Part shown: piece after piece, positions 1 to 10,689 of the stretch
Position numbering within the stretch: position 1 is the first letter of the stretch
How the letters are laid out: each line of letters starts with the position of its first letter
Assembly: GCF_902498995.1 (NCBI RefSeq)
Contig: NZ_CABVLY010000019.1
Span: 62,001 to 126,000 of the forward strand
Source of the DNA: Burkholderia anthina
GTDB taxonomy: Bacteria > Pseudomonadota > Gammaproteobacteria > Burkholderiales > Burkholderiaceae
DNA: 64,000 bases
Reading direction: 5' to 3'
Made by a program: the position numbers and the translations under genes
Notes under the pieces: generated by a model
Database searches by the model: none
What the model was told of the DNA's origin: nothing
What the model saw: only the letters and a program-made list of their open reading frames with translations

Positions 1-1
1 C

Positions 2-280
2 GTGATCGGCGTGGTGTTCGTCGCAGGGGTCGCGAACGCGCTGTTGTCGCGCATCGCGCAGGCGACGGGCCTCGGCGGTGTCGACCGCTCGCTGGGCATG
101 ATGTTCGGGCTCGTCCGCGGCTGCGTGCTGGTGGTGCTGCTGGTCGCGGCGGCCGGGCTGACCGACTTGCCCAAACAGGATTTCTGGCGCAATGCGCTAT
201 TGCGTCCTATCGCCGAACAGGGCGTGCACGAGCTGAAGCAGCTCCTGCCCGACGGCATGGCCCAGTACATACGCGTGTGA
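2..280 (+). CDS. cvpA: CvpA family membrane protein, C-terminal part
   Basis: Only the last 92 or so residues are inside the window; the frame is open at the left edge. The visible part has two hydrophobic segments and ends with an amphipathic tail. CvpA (colicin V production protein) is an inner-membrane protein whose gene sits directly upstream of purF in many proteobacteria, which is the arrangement here: the stop is 51 bp before purF, so the two are probably co-transcribed. The family assignment rests mainly on this gene order and the hydrophobic pattern. The molecular role of CvpA is poorly understood. Confidence 0.75.
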   Translation: MIGVVFVAGVANALLSRIAQATGLGGVDRSLGMMFGLVRGCVLVVLLVAAAGLTDLPKQDFWRNALLRPIAEQGVHELKQLLPDGMAQYIRV

Positions 281-331
281 CGACGCGGCCGGGCAGGACG
301 GAACCGATTTTGTCATCTTGAAGGACATGCC

Positions 332-1864
332 ATGTGCGGCATCGTAGGTGTTATTTCCCAATCCCCGGTCAATCAGCTGATCTATGACAGCCTGCTGCTG
401 CTGCAGCATCGCGGTCAGGACGCAGCCGGCATCGCGACGGCGGATGGCAGCAATTTCCACATGTACAAGGCGAACGGGATGGTGCGCGACGTGTTCCGCA
501 CGCGCAACATGCGCAGCCTGCCCGGCACCTTCGGCATCGGCCAGGTCCGCTATCCGACGGCCGGCTCGGCATCGAGCGAAGCCGAGGCGCAGCCGTTCTA
601 CGTGAACGCGCCGTTCGGGATCATCCTCGCGCACAACGGCAACCTGACGAACTGGGAACAACTGAAGGACGAGATGTTCCGGATCGATCGCCGGCACATC
701 AACACCAATTCCGACAGCGAAGTGCTGCTCAACGTGTTCGCGCACGAGCTGCAACTGTCGACGACGGGCCTCGAGCTCGATCCGGCCGCGGTGTTCAAGG
801 CGGTCTCCGGCGTGCACCGCCGCCTGCAGGGTTCGTATGCGATCGTGTCGCTGATCGCCGGCTACGGCCTGCTCGCGTTCCGCGATCCGTTCGGCATCCG
901 TCCGCTCTGCCTCGGCAAGCTCGAAACCGAACACGGCACCGAATGGATGGTCGCGTCGGAGTCGGTGGCGGTCGAGGGCATCGGCTTCGAATTCGTGCGC
1001 GACGTGCAGCCGGGCGAAGCGATCTTCATCGACAAGGCCGGCAACTTCCACAGCCAGCAGTGCGCGGAGCAGCCCACGCTCAATCCGTGCATGTTCGAAT
1101 ACGTGTATCTCGCCCGTCCGGATTCGTGCCTCGACGGCGTGCCGGTCTACAACGTGCGCCTGCGCATGGGCGACTACCTCGCCGAGAAGATCAAGCGCGA
1201 GCTGCCGAACGTGCCGATCGACGTCGTGATGCCGATCCCCGATTCGTCGCGTCCGGCCGCGATGCAGGTTGCCGCGAAGCTCGGCGTCGAGTATCGCGAA
1301 GGCTTCTTCAAGAACCGCTACGTCGGCCGCACCTTCATCATGCCGGGCCAGGCCGTGCGCAAGAAGTCGGTGCGCCAGAAGCTCAATGCGATGAGCATCG
1401 AGTTCAAGGACAAGCACGTGCTGATCGTCGACGACTCGATCGTGCGCGGCACGACTTCGCACGAGATCGTGCAGATGGCGCGCGATGCGGGCGCGAAGTC
1501 GGTGATCTTCGCGTCGGCGGCGCCGCCCGTGAAGTTCCCGAACGTGTACGGCATCGACATGCCGACGCGCGGCGAGCTGGTCGCACACGGTCGCACCGAC
1601 GAAGAAGTCGCGAAGATCATCGGCGCCGACCACCTGATCTATCAGGACGTCGACGATCTGCGCCGCGCGGTGCGCGACATCAACCCGAAGCTCGAGCACT
1701 TCGAGGCGTCGTGCTTCGACGGCAACTACATCACCGGCGCGGTGACGCCCGAGTACCTCGATGCGATCGAGCGCGCACGCCTCGCACCGGCGTCGCAGGC
1801 CGATCGCGACGCGGCCAGCGACACCGCGGTGTCGCAGATGAACCTGCAGCTGTCGGTCGAGTGA
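332..1864 (+). CDS. purF: Amidophosphoribosyltransferase
   Basis: PurF makes the first committed step of purine synthesis, turning PRPP and glutamine into phosphoribosylamine in the cytosol. The 510-residue length fits the family. The protein starts Met-Cys-Gly, so Cys2 becomes the N-terminal nucleophile of the class II glutamine amidotransferase domain (about residues 2-235). The phosphoribosyltransferase domain follows, with the PRPP-binding signature VLIVDDSIVRGTT at about residues 363-375. The start is fixed by the need for Cys2 and by an AAGGAC ribosome site 5 bp upstream; another ATG at 327 is out of frame. It lies behind cvpA. Confidence 0.97.
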   Translation: MCGIVGVISQSPVNQLIYDSLLLLQHRGQDAAGIATADGSNFHMYKANGMVRDVFRTRNMRSLPGTFGIGQVRYPTAGSASSEAEAQPFYVNAPFGIILAHNGNLTNWEQLKDEMFRIDRRHINTNSDSEVLLNVFAHELQLSTTGLELDPAAVFKAVSGVHRRLQGSYAIVSLIAGYGLLAFRDPFGIRPLCLGKLETEHGTEWMVASESVAVEGIGFEFVRDVQPGEAIFIDKAGNFHSQQCAEQPTLNPCMFEYVYLARPDSCLDGVPVYNVRLRMGDYLAEKIKRELPNVPIDVVMPIPDSSRPAAMQVAAKLGVEYREGFFKNRYVGRTFIMPGQAVRKKSVRQKLNAMSIEFKDKHVLIVDDSIVRGTTSHEIVQMARDAGAKSVIFASAAPPVKFPNVYGIDMPTRGELVAHGRTDEEVAKIIGADHLIYQDVDDLRRAVRDINPKLEHFEASCFDGNYITGAVTPEYLDAIERARLAPASQADRDAASDTAVSQMNLQLSVE

Positions 1865-1906
1865 TGCCGACGCACGCTTCGAATGAAGCGTGATAGGATG
1901 TGGCCT

Positions 1907-1966
1907 TGCGTCGATTTGATTCAGCTTGCGGACGCGGGGCGACTTCCCAAAACAGCTAAAGCGAAG
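1907..1966 (+). promoter_or_regulatory. Probable SAM-II (SAM-alpha) riboswitch upstream of metZ
   Basis: A five-base stem GCGTC (1908-1912)/GACGC (1931-1935) encloses GATTTGATTCAGCTTGCG. This is followed 15-25 bases later by AAAACAGCTAAAGCG. The blocks GATTTG, GCTTGC, AAACA and GCTAAAG occur in the same order and spacing as in the SAM-II H-type pseudoknot aptamer, known mainly from alphaproteobacterial metA/metX/metZ leaders. The element lies about 155 bp upstream of metZ, a methionine gene, which fits feedback by S-adenosylmethionine. A strong GC hairpin (1966-1983) and a terminator (2012-2050) follow. The match is from memory of the consensus, not from a covariance search. Confidence 0.65.
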
Positions 1967-2011
1967 GCCGGCGGCAGCCGGCCCGAGTCGATCGCTGTCG
2001 TACCGCACCGA

Positions 2012-2050
2012 AGCCCGCTGATGCCGACGCATAGCGGGCTTTTTGTTTTG
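2012..2050 (+). terminator. Intrinsic terminator between purF and metZ
   Basis: AGCCCGCT (2012-2019) pairs with AGCGGGCT (2033-2040) around a 13-base loop and is followed by TTTTTGTTTT. It could end the cvpA-purF transcript, serve as the expression platform of the upstream SAM-II-like aptamer, or both. Confidence 0.85.
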
Positions 2051-2121
2051 GCCTGGTTTTTGGCTGGGCTCGCGCGTCATGCATGACCTTCGGCGCGACC
2101 CTCGAATACGGAAAACGGAAC

Positions 2122-3315
2122 ATGGACGACTCCCTCAATTTCGACACGCTCGCCGTGCGCGCGGGCACGCTGCGTAGCAGCGACTTCAACGAGCACTCGG
2201 AAGCGCTGTTCCTCACGTCGAGCTTCTGCTTTACAAGCGCGGCCGAGGCCGCCGAGCGCTTCGCGAATTCGGAAGACTATTTCACCTATTCGCGCTTCAC
2301 GAACCCGACGGTCACCATGTTCCAGGATCGTCTCGCCGCGCTCGAAGGCGGGGAAGCCTGCATCGCGACGGCGTCAGGCATGGCCGCGATCATGTCGGTC
2401 GTGATGTCCGCCCTGCAGGCGGGCGATCACCTCGTCAGCTCGCGCAGCCTGTTCGGCTCGACGCTCGGGATGTTCTCGCAGATCTTCAGCAAGTTCGGGA
2501 TCACGACGACCTTCGTCGACCCGACCGACCTGAACGCCTGGCAGGAAGCCGTGCGGCCGGAAACGAAGATGTTCTTCCTGGAAACGCCGTCGAACCCGCT
2601 GACCGAGCTCGCGGACATCGAGGCGATCGGCAAGATCGCGAAGGCCGCGAACGCGCTGTTCGTCGTCGACAACTGTTTCTGCAGCCCGGTGCTGCAGCAG
2701 CCGCTGAAACTCGGCGCGGACGTCGTGATGCACTCGGCGACCAAGTTCCTCGACGGGCAGGGCCGCGTGCTCGGCGGCGCGCTGGTGGGTTCGAAGGAAT
2801 TCATCATGGGCAAGGTGTTCCCGTTCGTGCGCAGCGCGGGCCCGACGCTGTCGGCGTTCAACGCGTGGGTGCTGCTGAAGGGGATGGAGACGCTGTCGCT
2901 GCGCGTCGAGAAGCAGTCGGCGAATGCGCTGGAAATCGCGCGCTGGCTCGATTCGCATCCGGCCGTTGCGCGGGTGTTCTATCCGGGGCTCGCATCGCAT
3001 CCGCAGCATGAACTCGCGAAGCGCCAGCAGAAGGCGGGCGGCGCGATCGTGTCGTTCGAGCTGAAAGGCGACACGCCGGAGCAGCAGCGCGCGAACGCCT
3101 GGCGCGTGATCGACGGCACGAAGCTGATCTCGATCACCGGCAACCTCGGCGACACGCGCACGACGATCACGCATCCGGCCACGACGACGCATGCGCGCAT
3201 CACGCCGGAAGCGCGTGCGGCCGCCGGCATCAGCGAAGGGTTGATCCGCCTCGCGGTCGGCCTGGAGAACGCCGGCGACCTGCGCAACGATCTCGCGCGC
3301 GGTCTCGAAGGCTGA
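2122..3315 (+). CDS. metZ: O-succinylhomoserine sulfhydrylase
   Basis: This PLP enzyme converts O-succinylhomoserine and sulfide to homocysteine in methionine synthesis. It is a 397-residue Cys/Met-metabolism fold-type I protein. The PLP lysine is about Lys208 in HSATKFLDGQGRVLGG, and the motif SGMAAI near residue 90 is also present. An upstream in-frame ATG at 2083 exists, but the ATG at 2122 (MDDSLNFDTLAVRAG) matches the usual metZ start and follows GGAAAACGGAAC. The upstream aptamer supports a methionine role. Family members also include cystathionine gamma-synthase and O-acetylhomoserine enzymes, so substrate choice is by resemblance. Confidence 0.9.
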   Translation: MDDSLNFDTLAVRAGTLRSSDFNEHSEALFLTSSFCFTSAAEAAERFANSEDYFTYSRFTNPTVTMFQDRLAALEGGEACIATASGMAAIMSVVMSALQAGDHLVSSRSLFGSTLGMFSQIFSKFGITTTFVDPTDLNAWQEAVRPETKMFFLETPSNPLTELADIEAIGKIAKAANALFVVDNCFCSPVLQQPLKLGADVVMHSATKFLDGQGRVLGGALVGSKEFIMGKVFPFVRSAGPTLSAFNAWVLLKGMETLSLRVEKQSANALEIARWLDSHPAVARVFYPGLASHPQHELAKRQQKAGGAIVSFELKGDTPEQQRANAWRVIDGTKLISITGNLGDTRTTITHPATTTHARITPEARAAAGISEGLIRLAVGLENAGDLRNDLARGLEG

Positions 3316-3347
3316 GCGTAGCGGCCGGTTTCACGGCTGCATGAAAG

Positions 3348-3383
3348 ACGGGCCGCTCAAACTCGAGCGGCCCGTTTCGTTTC
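3348..3383. terminator. Bidirectional terminator between metZ and bceM
   Basis: ACGGGCCGCTC (3348-3358) and GAGCGGCCCGT (3365-3375) form a perfect stem with a six-base loop. T-rich sequence follows on the plus strand and A-rich sequence precedes it. It lies between two convergent genes. Confidence 0.85.
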
Positions 3384-3409
3384 GATGGGCAACGTGCGCG
3401 TTGCCGGAT

Positions 3410-6517
<3,108 letters not shown>

Positions 6518-6935
6518 CGCGCCGCTCCTTCGCGACGCGCGGCCGAAGCCGTGGCGCGCCGCGCATTCGATGCGTGAACGTAATGCATGCCTTTTAAATG
6601 AAATATTGAGTCGAAATCGATTCTAGGGAAAAGAAATCGGCAAAAAAACGCATGTCATTTATCCGGCTGAAAACGTGCGAATGACGGCGGTTTCAATCGC
6701 GACATGAAAGGTTTGCAGGCTGGGCGCCACACGGGGCGTGCCGGAGTGGCATTTTCTACGGATCGGTGCGTGAAGGGTGGTCGTTATTTCCGCATTGCCG
6801 GCCATTTTCCCATTTGTTCCGGATCGATATTTCAGGCGGAAACATCCTCAAATATTTCCAAATTTCTTGTGATTATTTTTGCTTGTAACCTGCATCGCGA
6901 CGTTTGAAACCTATTTAGCGACAGGTCATCCGGGC
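6518..6935. other. Divergent intergenic region bceO/bceP
   Basis: About 420 bp, clearly more A/T-rich than its surroundings, between divergently transcribed bceO and bceP. It should hold the promoters of both operons. I see no convincing gene, no terminator and no clear operator. A/T runs near 6630-6660 and 6840-6900 are the likely promoter zones, but I cannot fix -35/-10 boxes with confidence. Confidence 0.5.
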
Positions 6936-9203
6936 ATGCAGCACGCCGCGGCGCCGGTCGCTTCCGCATCAAGTCTGGAGAGCGCATTGCGACGTCTGAT
7001 TCTGGTTGGCATGACGGTGTGCGCGGTGGTGACGGCGAGCGCCGCACCGGCCGAAACGGTGTTGCCCGCCACGACCTCGTGGATCGGCAACACGTTCGGC
7101 TATGGCGACGGCAGCTGGACGCAGATCGACATCCGTGCGATCGCGGTGACGCCCGACGGCAAGGTGTATACGAATGCGCCGTGGGACGAGAGCGGCGCCG
7201 AGGCGAGCGTCTACCAGGACGGGAAGATGCTCGGCTTCGCCGGCGGCACGCACGGCTGGGGCAATCTCGGCGGCAGTGCGATCGCGGTGAACGGCAAATA
7301 CGCGTATGTCGCGATCGGCGTCGGCAACGAGCGCGGCCATCTGCAGTCGCCGGGCATCTGGCCGGACAAGGGCAAGCAGTGGTTCGGCATCTCGCGGCGC
7401 ACGATCGGCGACATGAAGCAGCCGGCGCCGTTTCGCGCCGCGCCGCAGGTCGCGCCCGGCGGGCGCGCCGATGCCGGCCGCGCGCGAATGGCCGCGAGCT
7501 TCATGATGGTCAACGAGGTGCCGGCCCCGGCCCGGTCGGAAGTGGGCGGGCTGAAAGCGGAGGTGGGCGGCCTCGCGGCGGACGACAAGACGCTGTTCGC
7601 GACGAATCCGTCGCATGACGCGGTGGACGTGTACGACGCCGAGACGATGCAGAAGAAGGCTACCTGGAGCGCGCACGAGCCGGGCCGCATCGCGCTCGCG
7701 GGCGACGGCACGCTGTGGCTGCTCACCGATACGGTCAGCGGGCCCGCGCACCTCGTGCACGTGCGCGCCGACGGCCGCAAGCTCGACGACGCGCCCGCGC
7801 TGCCCGACGGCACCGACGCGGTGGACGTGGCGGTCGACGCGAAAGGGCGCGTGCTGGTCGCGGACAACGGCCCGCGCCAGCAAATCCTGATTTTTTCGAA
7901 AGGCGGCAAGGGCTACGCGGCGTCCGGCACGCTCGGCGAGCGCGGCGGCATCTTCGCGGGCCCGGTGCCGGGTCGCCCCGGGCCGCAGCGCTTCAACGGG
8001 CTGACGGGCGTGGGCGTCGATCGCGAGGGCAACATCTATGTGTCGACGAACGGGATCGGCCCGCACCACGACACGATCGGCGCGGGGCTCGGCGCGGTGC
8101 TCGAAAGCTACACGCCGGACGGCAAGCTGCGCTGGCAGGTACAGGGCTTGCTGTTCGTCGACGGCGCGTGGCTCGACCCCGCGCGGCCGAACAGCGTGTA
8201 CACGGGCAACAAGCGCTTCGAGCTCGACCTGTCGAAGCCGCCCGGCCAGGACTGGAAATACGTCGGCTTCCTGTCGAACCGCTTCAAGTATCCGGACGAT
8301 CCCGTGTTCCACACGGATCAGTATCCCGGCATGCCGTTCGCGCGGCGCGTCGACGGCCGTACGTTCCTGTACCTGACCGACATGTATGCCGATCACCTGA
8401 AGATCTACCGCTTCGACGCGAAGCGCGACGGCGAGGTCGCGATTCCGTCGGGCCTGATCGCGGGCCGCGCGCGGCCGGTCGACCAGGTGCCGAACAAGCC
8501 GCCGGGCGGCGACTGGATCTGGCGCGACGCGAACGGCAATGGCCGCATCGACGCGGACGAGTTCGAGATCAACACGACCGGCAAGGCGAAGGCGGGCGGC
8601 TGGGGCTGGTGGGTCGACACGAAGGGCGACATCTGGCGCACGAGCGACGTGCGCGGCATCCACCGCTTCCGCTACGGCGGCGTCGACAAGGCCGGCAACC
8701 CGATCTACGCGTACGACAAGGTCACGACCTATCCGATGCCGCAGCCGTTCACGCAGCTGCGCCGCGCGATCTACGAGCCGCAGACGGACACGCTGTACGT
8801 GACGGGCTATACGGCCGATGCGCCGCCGCAACCGGGCATCAACAAGGAAGTCGGCCGCGTGCTGGTGCGCTTCGACAAGTGGTCGACCGGCTCGCCGGTC
8901 GTGCGCTACACGGTCGCGCTGCCGTGGCAGCTCGATGCGAAGCCGATCTTCGACCTGATCGGGATCACGGTCGAGGGCCGCTACATCTTCACGGTGGAGC
9001 CGGTCGGCAAGATCCACGTGTACGACAAGGAAACCGGCAAGGAAGTCGGCGTGATGAGTCCGGGCGCGGCGGTCGGCAAGGCGTCGGGCTGGGTCGACGT
9101 GCCGTTCGGCATCAGCGCGTTCCGGCGCGAGAACGGCGAATACCTGGTGTTCGTCGAGGAAGACGCACGCGGCAAGGTGCTCATGTACCGCTGGAAACTG
9201 TAA
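6936..9203 (+). CDS. bceP: Secreted beta-propeller-like protein of the cepacian cluster
   Basis: A large protein of about 755 residues with a hydrophobic export signal near its N-terminus (RLILVGMTVCAVVTASAAPAE), so it probably acts in the periplasm or outside. The body has repeats of the type 'DG..YV..NG' and 'VDREGNIYVSTNG', plus an EF-hand-like DANGNGRIDADEFE. These suggest NHL/YncE-like propeller blades. The start is uncertain: 6936 was chosen, 6879 or an internal TTG near 6986 are alternatives. Its stop is 19 bp before bceQ. The published bce-II cluster has a hypothetical protein at this place. A role in polymer binding or export is only an inference. Confidence 0.75.
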   Translation: MQHAAAPVASASSLESALRRLILVGMTVCAVVTASAAPAETVLPATTSWIGNTFGYGDGSWTQIDIRAIAVTPDGKVYTNAPWDESGAEASVYQDGKMLGFAGGTHGWGNLGGSAIAVNGKYAYVAIGVGNERGHLQSPGIWPDKGKQWFGISRRTIGDMKQPAPFRAAPQVAPGGRADAGRARMAASFMMVNEVPAPARSEVGGLKAEVGGLAADDKTLFATNPSHDAVDVYDAETMQKKATWSAHEPGRIALAGDGTLWLLTDTVSGPAHLVHVRADGRKLDDAPALPDGTDAVDVAVDAKGRVLVADNGPRQQILIFSKGGKGYAASGTLGERGGIFAGPVPGRPGPQRFNGLTGVGVDREGNIYVSTNGIGPHHDTIGAGLGAVLESYTPDGKLRWQVQGLLFVDGAWLDPARPNSVYTGNKRFELDLSKPPGQDWKYVGFLSNRFKYPDDPVFHTDQYPGMPFARRVDGRTFLYLTDMYADHLKIYRFDAKRDGEVAIPSGLIAGRARPVDQVPNKPPGGDWIWRDANGNGRIDADEFEINTTGKAKAGGWGWWVDTKGDIWRTSDVRGIHRFRYGGVDKAGNPIYAYDKVTTYPMPQPFTQLRRAIYEPQTDTLYVTGYTADAPPQPGINKEVGRVLVRFDKWSTGSPVVRYTVALPWQLDAKPIFDLIGITVEGRYIFTVEPVGKIHVYDKETGKEVGVMSPGAAVGKASGWVDVPFGISAFRRENGEYLVFVEEDARGKVLMYRWKL

Positions 9204-9222
9204 CGGGCCCATGGGCTAAAGC

Positions 9223-10689
9223 ATGGACAAAGGCATACTCAAGAACGTTTCGATCAACTTCATCGGGCTGATCCTGCCGACCTTCGTGTCGCTGGTGACG
9301 GTGCCCGCCTATATTCACGCGCTCGGCGTCGAACGCTACGGCGTCGTGAGCCTCGTGTGGACGCTGATCGGCTATTTCGGGATCCTCGATCTCGGGATGA
9401 GCATGGCCGCGCAGAACCACATCTCGAAGGCGCTCGCGAGCGGCAACGAGGACGAAAGCGCACGCGTGTTCTGGAGCGCGTTCTGGCTGAACCTCGGCAC
9501 CGGCATCGCGGGCGGGCTGCTCATCTACTTCGGCGCGTTCGTCTACACCGCGTATTTCACGAAGGTGTCGGCGGCGATGCAGCACGAGGTGTATCTCGCG
9601 CTGCCGTGGCTCGCGCTCGCGATTCCGCTCGCGAACGTGTCGTGGGTGTTCGCCGGCGCGATCAACGGCGCCGAGCGGTTCGGCGTGTTCAACACGAACC
9701 AGACGATCGGCACGTTCCTGTTCCAGCTGCTGCCGCTCGGCGCCGCGTGGTGGATCGCGCCCAACCTGCAGACGGTGCTGGCCGCGGCGGTCGTCGCGCG
9801 GCTGATCGCGGCGGTGATGCTCGGTCACGCGAGCATCAAGGTGCTCGGGATCCGGCGCATCGATCCGCCGCAGTGGGGCACCGCGAAAGGGCTGTTCAAC
9901 TTCGGCGGCTGGATGCTGATCGCGAGCACGGCCAGCATGATCGCCGACACGCTCGATCGCGTGATGCTCGGCGCCGGCATGGGCGCGAAGTTCGTCACGT
10001 ACTACACGGTGCCGCAGAACCTCGTCACGCGGCTGAACATGCTGCCGAACGCGCTGGTGCGCACGCTGTTTCCGCGCCTGTCGGCGGTCGGCCGCGATCA
10101 CGCCGACACGCTCGCGCGCCAGTCGCTCGAATTCCTGAACGGGGTATTCACGCCGGTCGGCATCGTCGCGATCTTCGCGCTCGCGCCGTTCCTCACGCTG
10201 TGGGTCGGCGCCGATCTCGCCGCGCATTCGGCGCCGGTCGGCCGCGTGCTGGTGATCAGCGTGTGGCTCGTCGGTCAGGCGAGCGTCACGCGGATCCTGA
10301 TCCAGTCGCAGGTCAACCCGGCGCGCGCCGCGTTCGCGGGCCTCATCGAGATGCCGTTCTTCGTCGGCGGCCTGTGGTTCGGCATTCATCACTTCGGGCT
10401 GATCGGGGCGGCGGTCGTCGTCGCCACGCGCGCGCTGGTCGACTACGGCGTGCTGCTGTACCTGTCGGCGATCCGGATGCGCGCGATCGTGCTCGACATG
10501 CTCGCGCATCTCGCCTTCCTGCTCGCGAGCCTGTTTCTCGCGCAGGCGTGGTCGGGGCTCGGCGAGTCGATCGGCATGTGCGCGGTCGTGCTGGTGCTCA
10601 ACCTTGCGTGGTCGCTCACGATGACGCCGGGCCTGCGCGCGCTCGTGCGCGACCTGTTCGTCCGTCTCAATGCGAGGAAAACAACATGA
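9223..10689 (+). CDS. bceQ: Wzx-type polysaccharide flippase
   Basis: A 488-residue protein with about 12-14 hydrophobic segments. The N-terminus (ILKNVSINFIGLILPTFVSL) and overall pattern are of the polysaccharide-transport (PST/MOP) family. It should flip lipid-linked cepacian repeat units across the inner membrane. It starts 19 bp after bceP, and its TGA stop overlaps the ATG of bceR (ATGA). This points to one bceP-bceQ-bceR transcript. Confidence 0.88.
   Translation: MDKGILKNVSINFIGLILPTFVSLVTVPAYIHALGVERYGVVSLVWTLIGYFGILDLGMSMAAQNHISKALASGNEDESARVFWSAFWLNLGTGIAGGLLIYFGAFVYTAYFTKVSAAMQHEVYLALPWLALAIPLANVSWVFAGAINGAERFGVFNTNQTIGTFLFQLLPLGAAWWIAPNLQTVLAAAVVARLIAAVMLGHASIKVLGIRRIDPPQWGTAKGLFNFGGWMLIASTASMIADTLDRVMLGAGMGAKFVTYYTVPQNLVTRLNMLPNALVRTLFPRLSAVGRDHADTLARQSLEFLNGVFTPVGIVAIFALAPFLTLWVGADLAAHSAPVGRVLVISVWLVGQASVTRILIQSQVNPARAAFAGLIEMPFFVGGLWFGIHHFGLIGAAVVVATRALVDYGVLLYLSAIRMRAIVLDMLAHLAFLLASLFLAQAWSGLGESIGMCAVVLVLNLAWSLTMTPGLRALVRDLFVRLNARKTT

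Noticed and set aside
197..2080. 627-codon open frame opposite purF
   Set aside because: Arg/His/Ala-rich shadow of a high-GC gene with no motif or start signal; purF is certain on the other strand.
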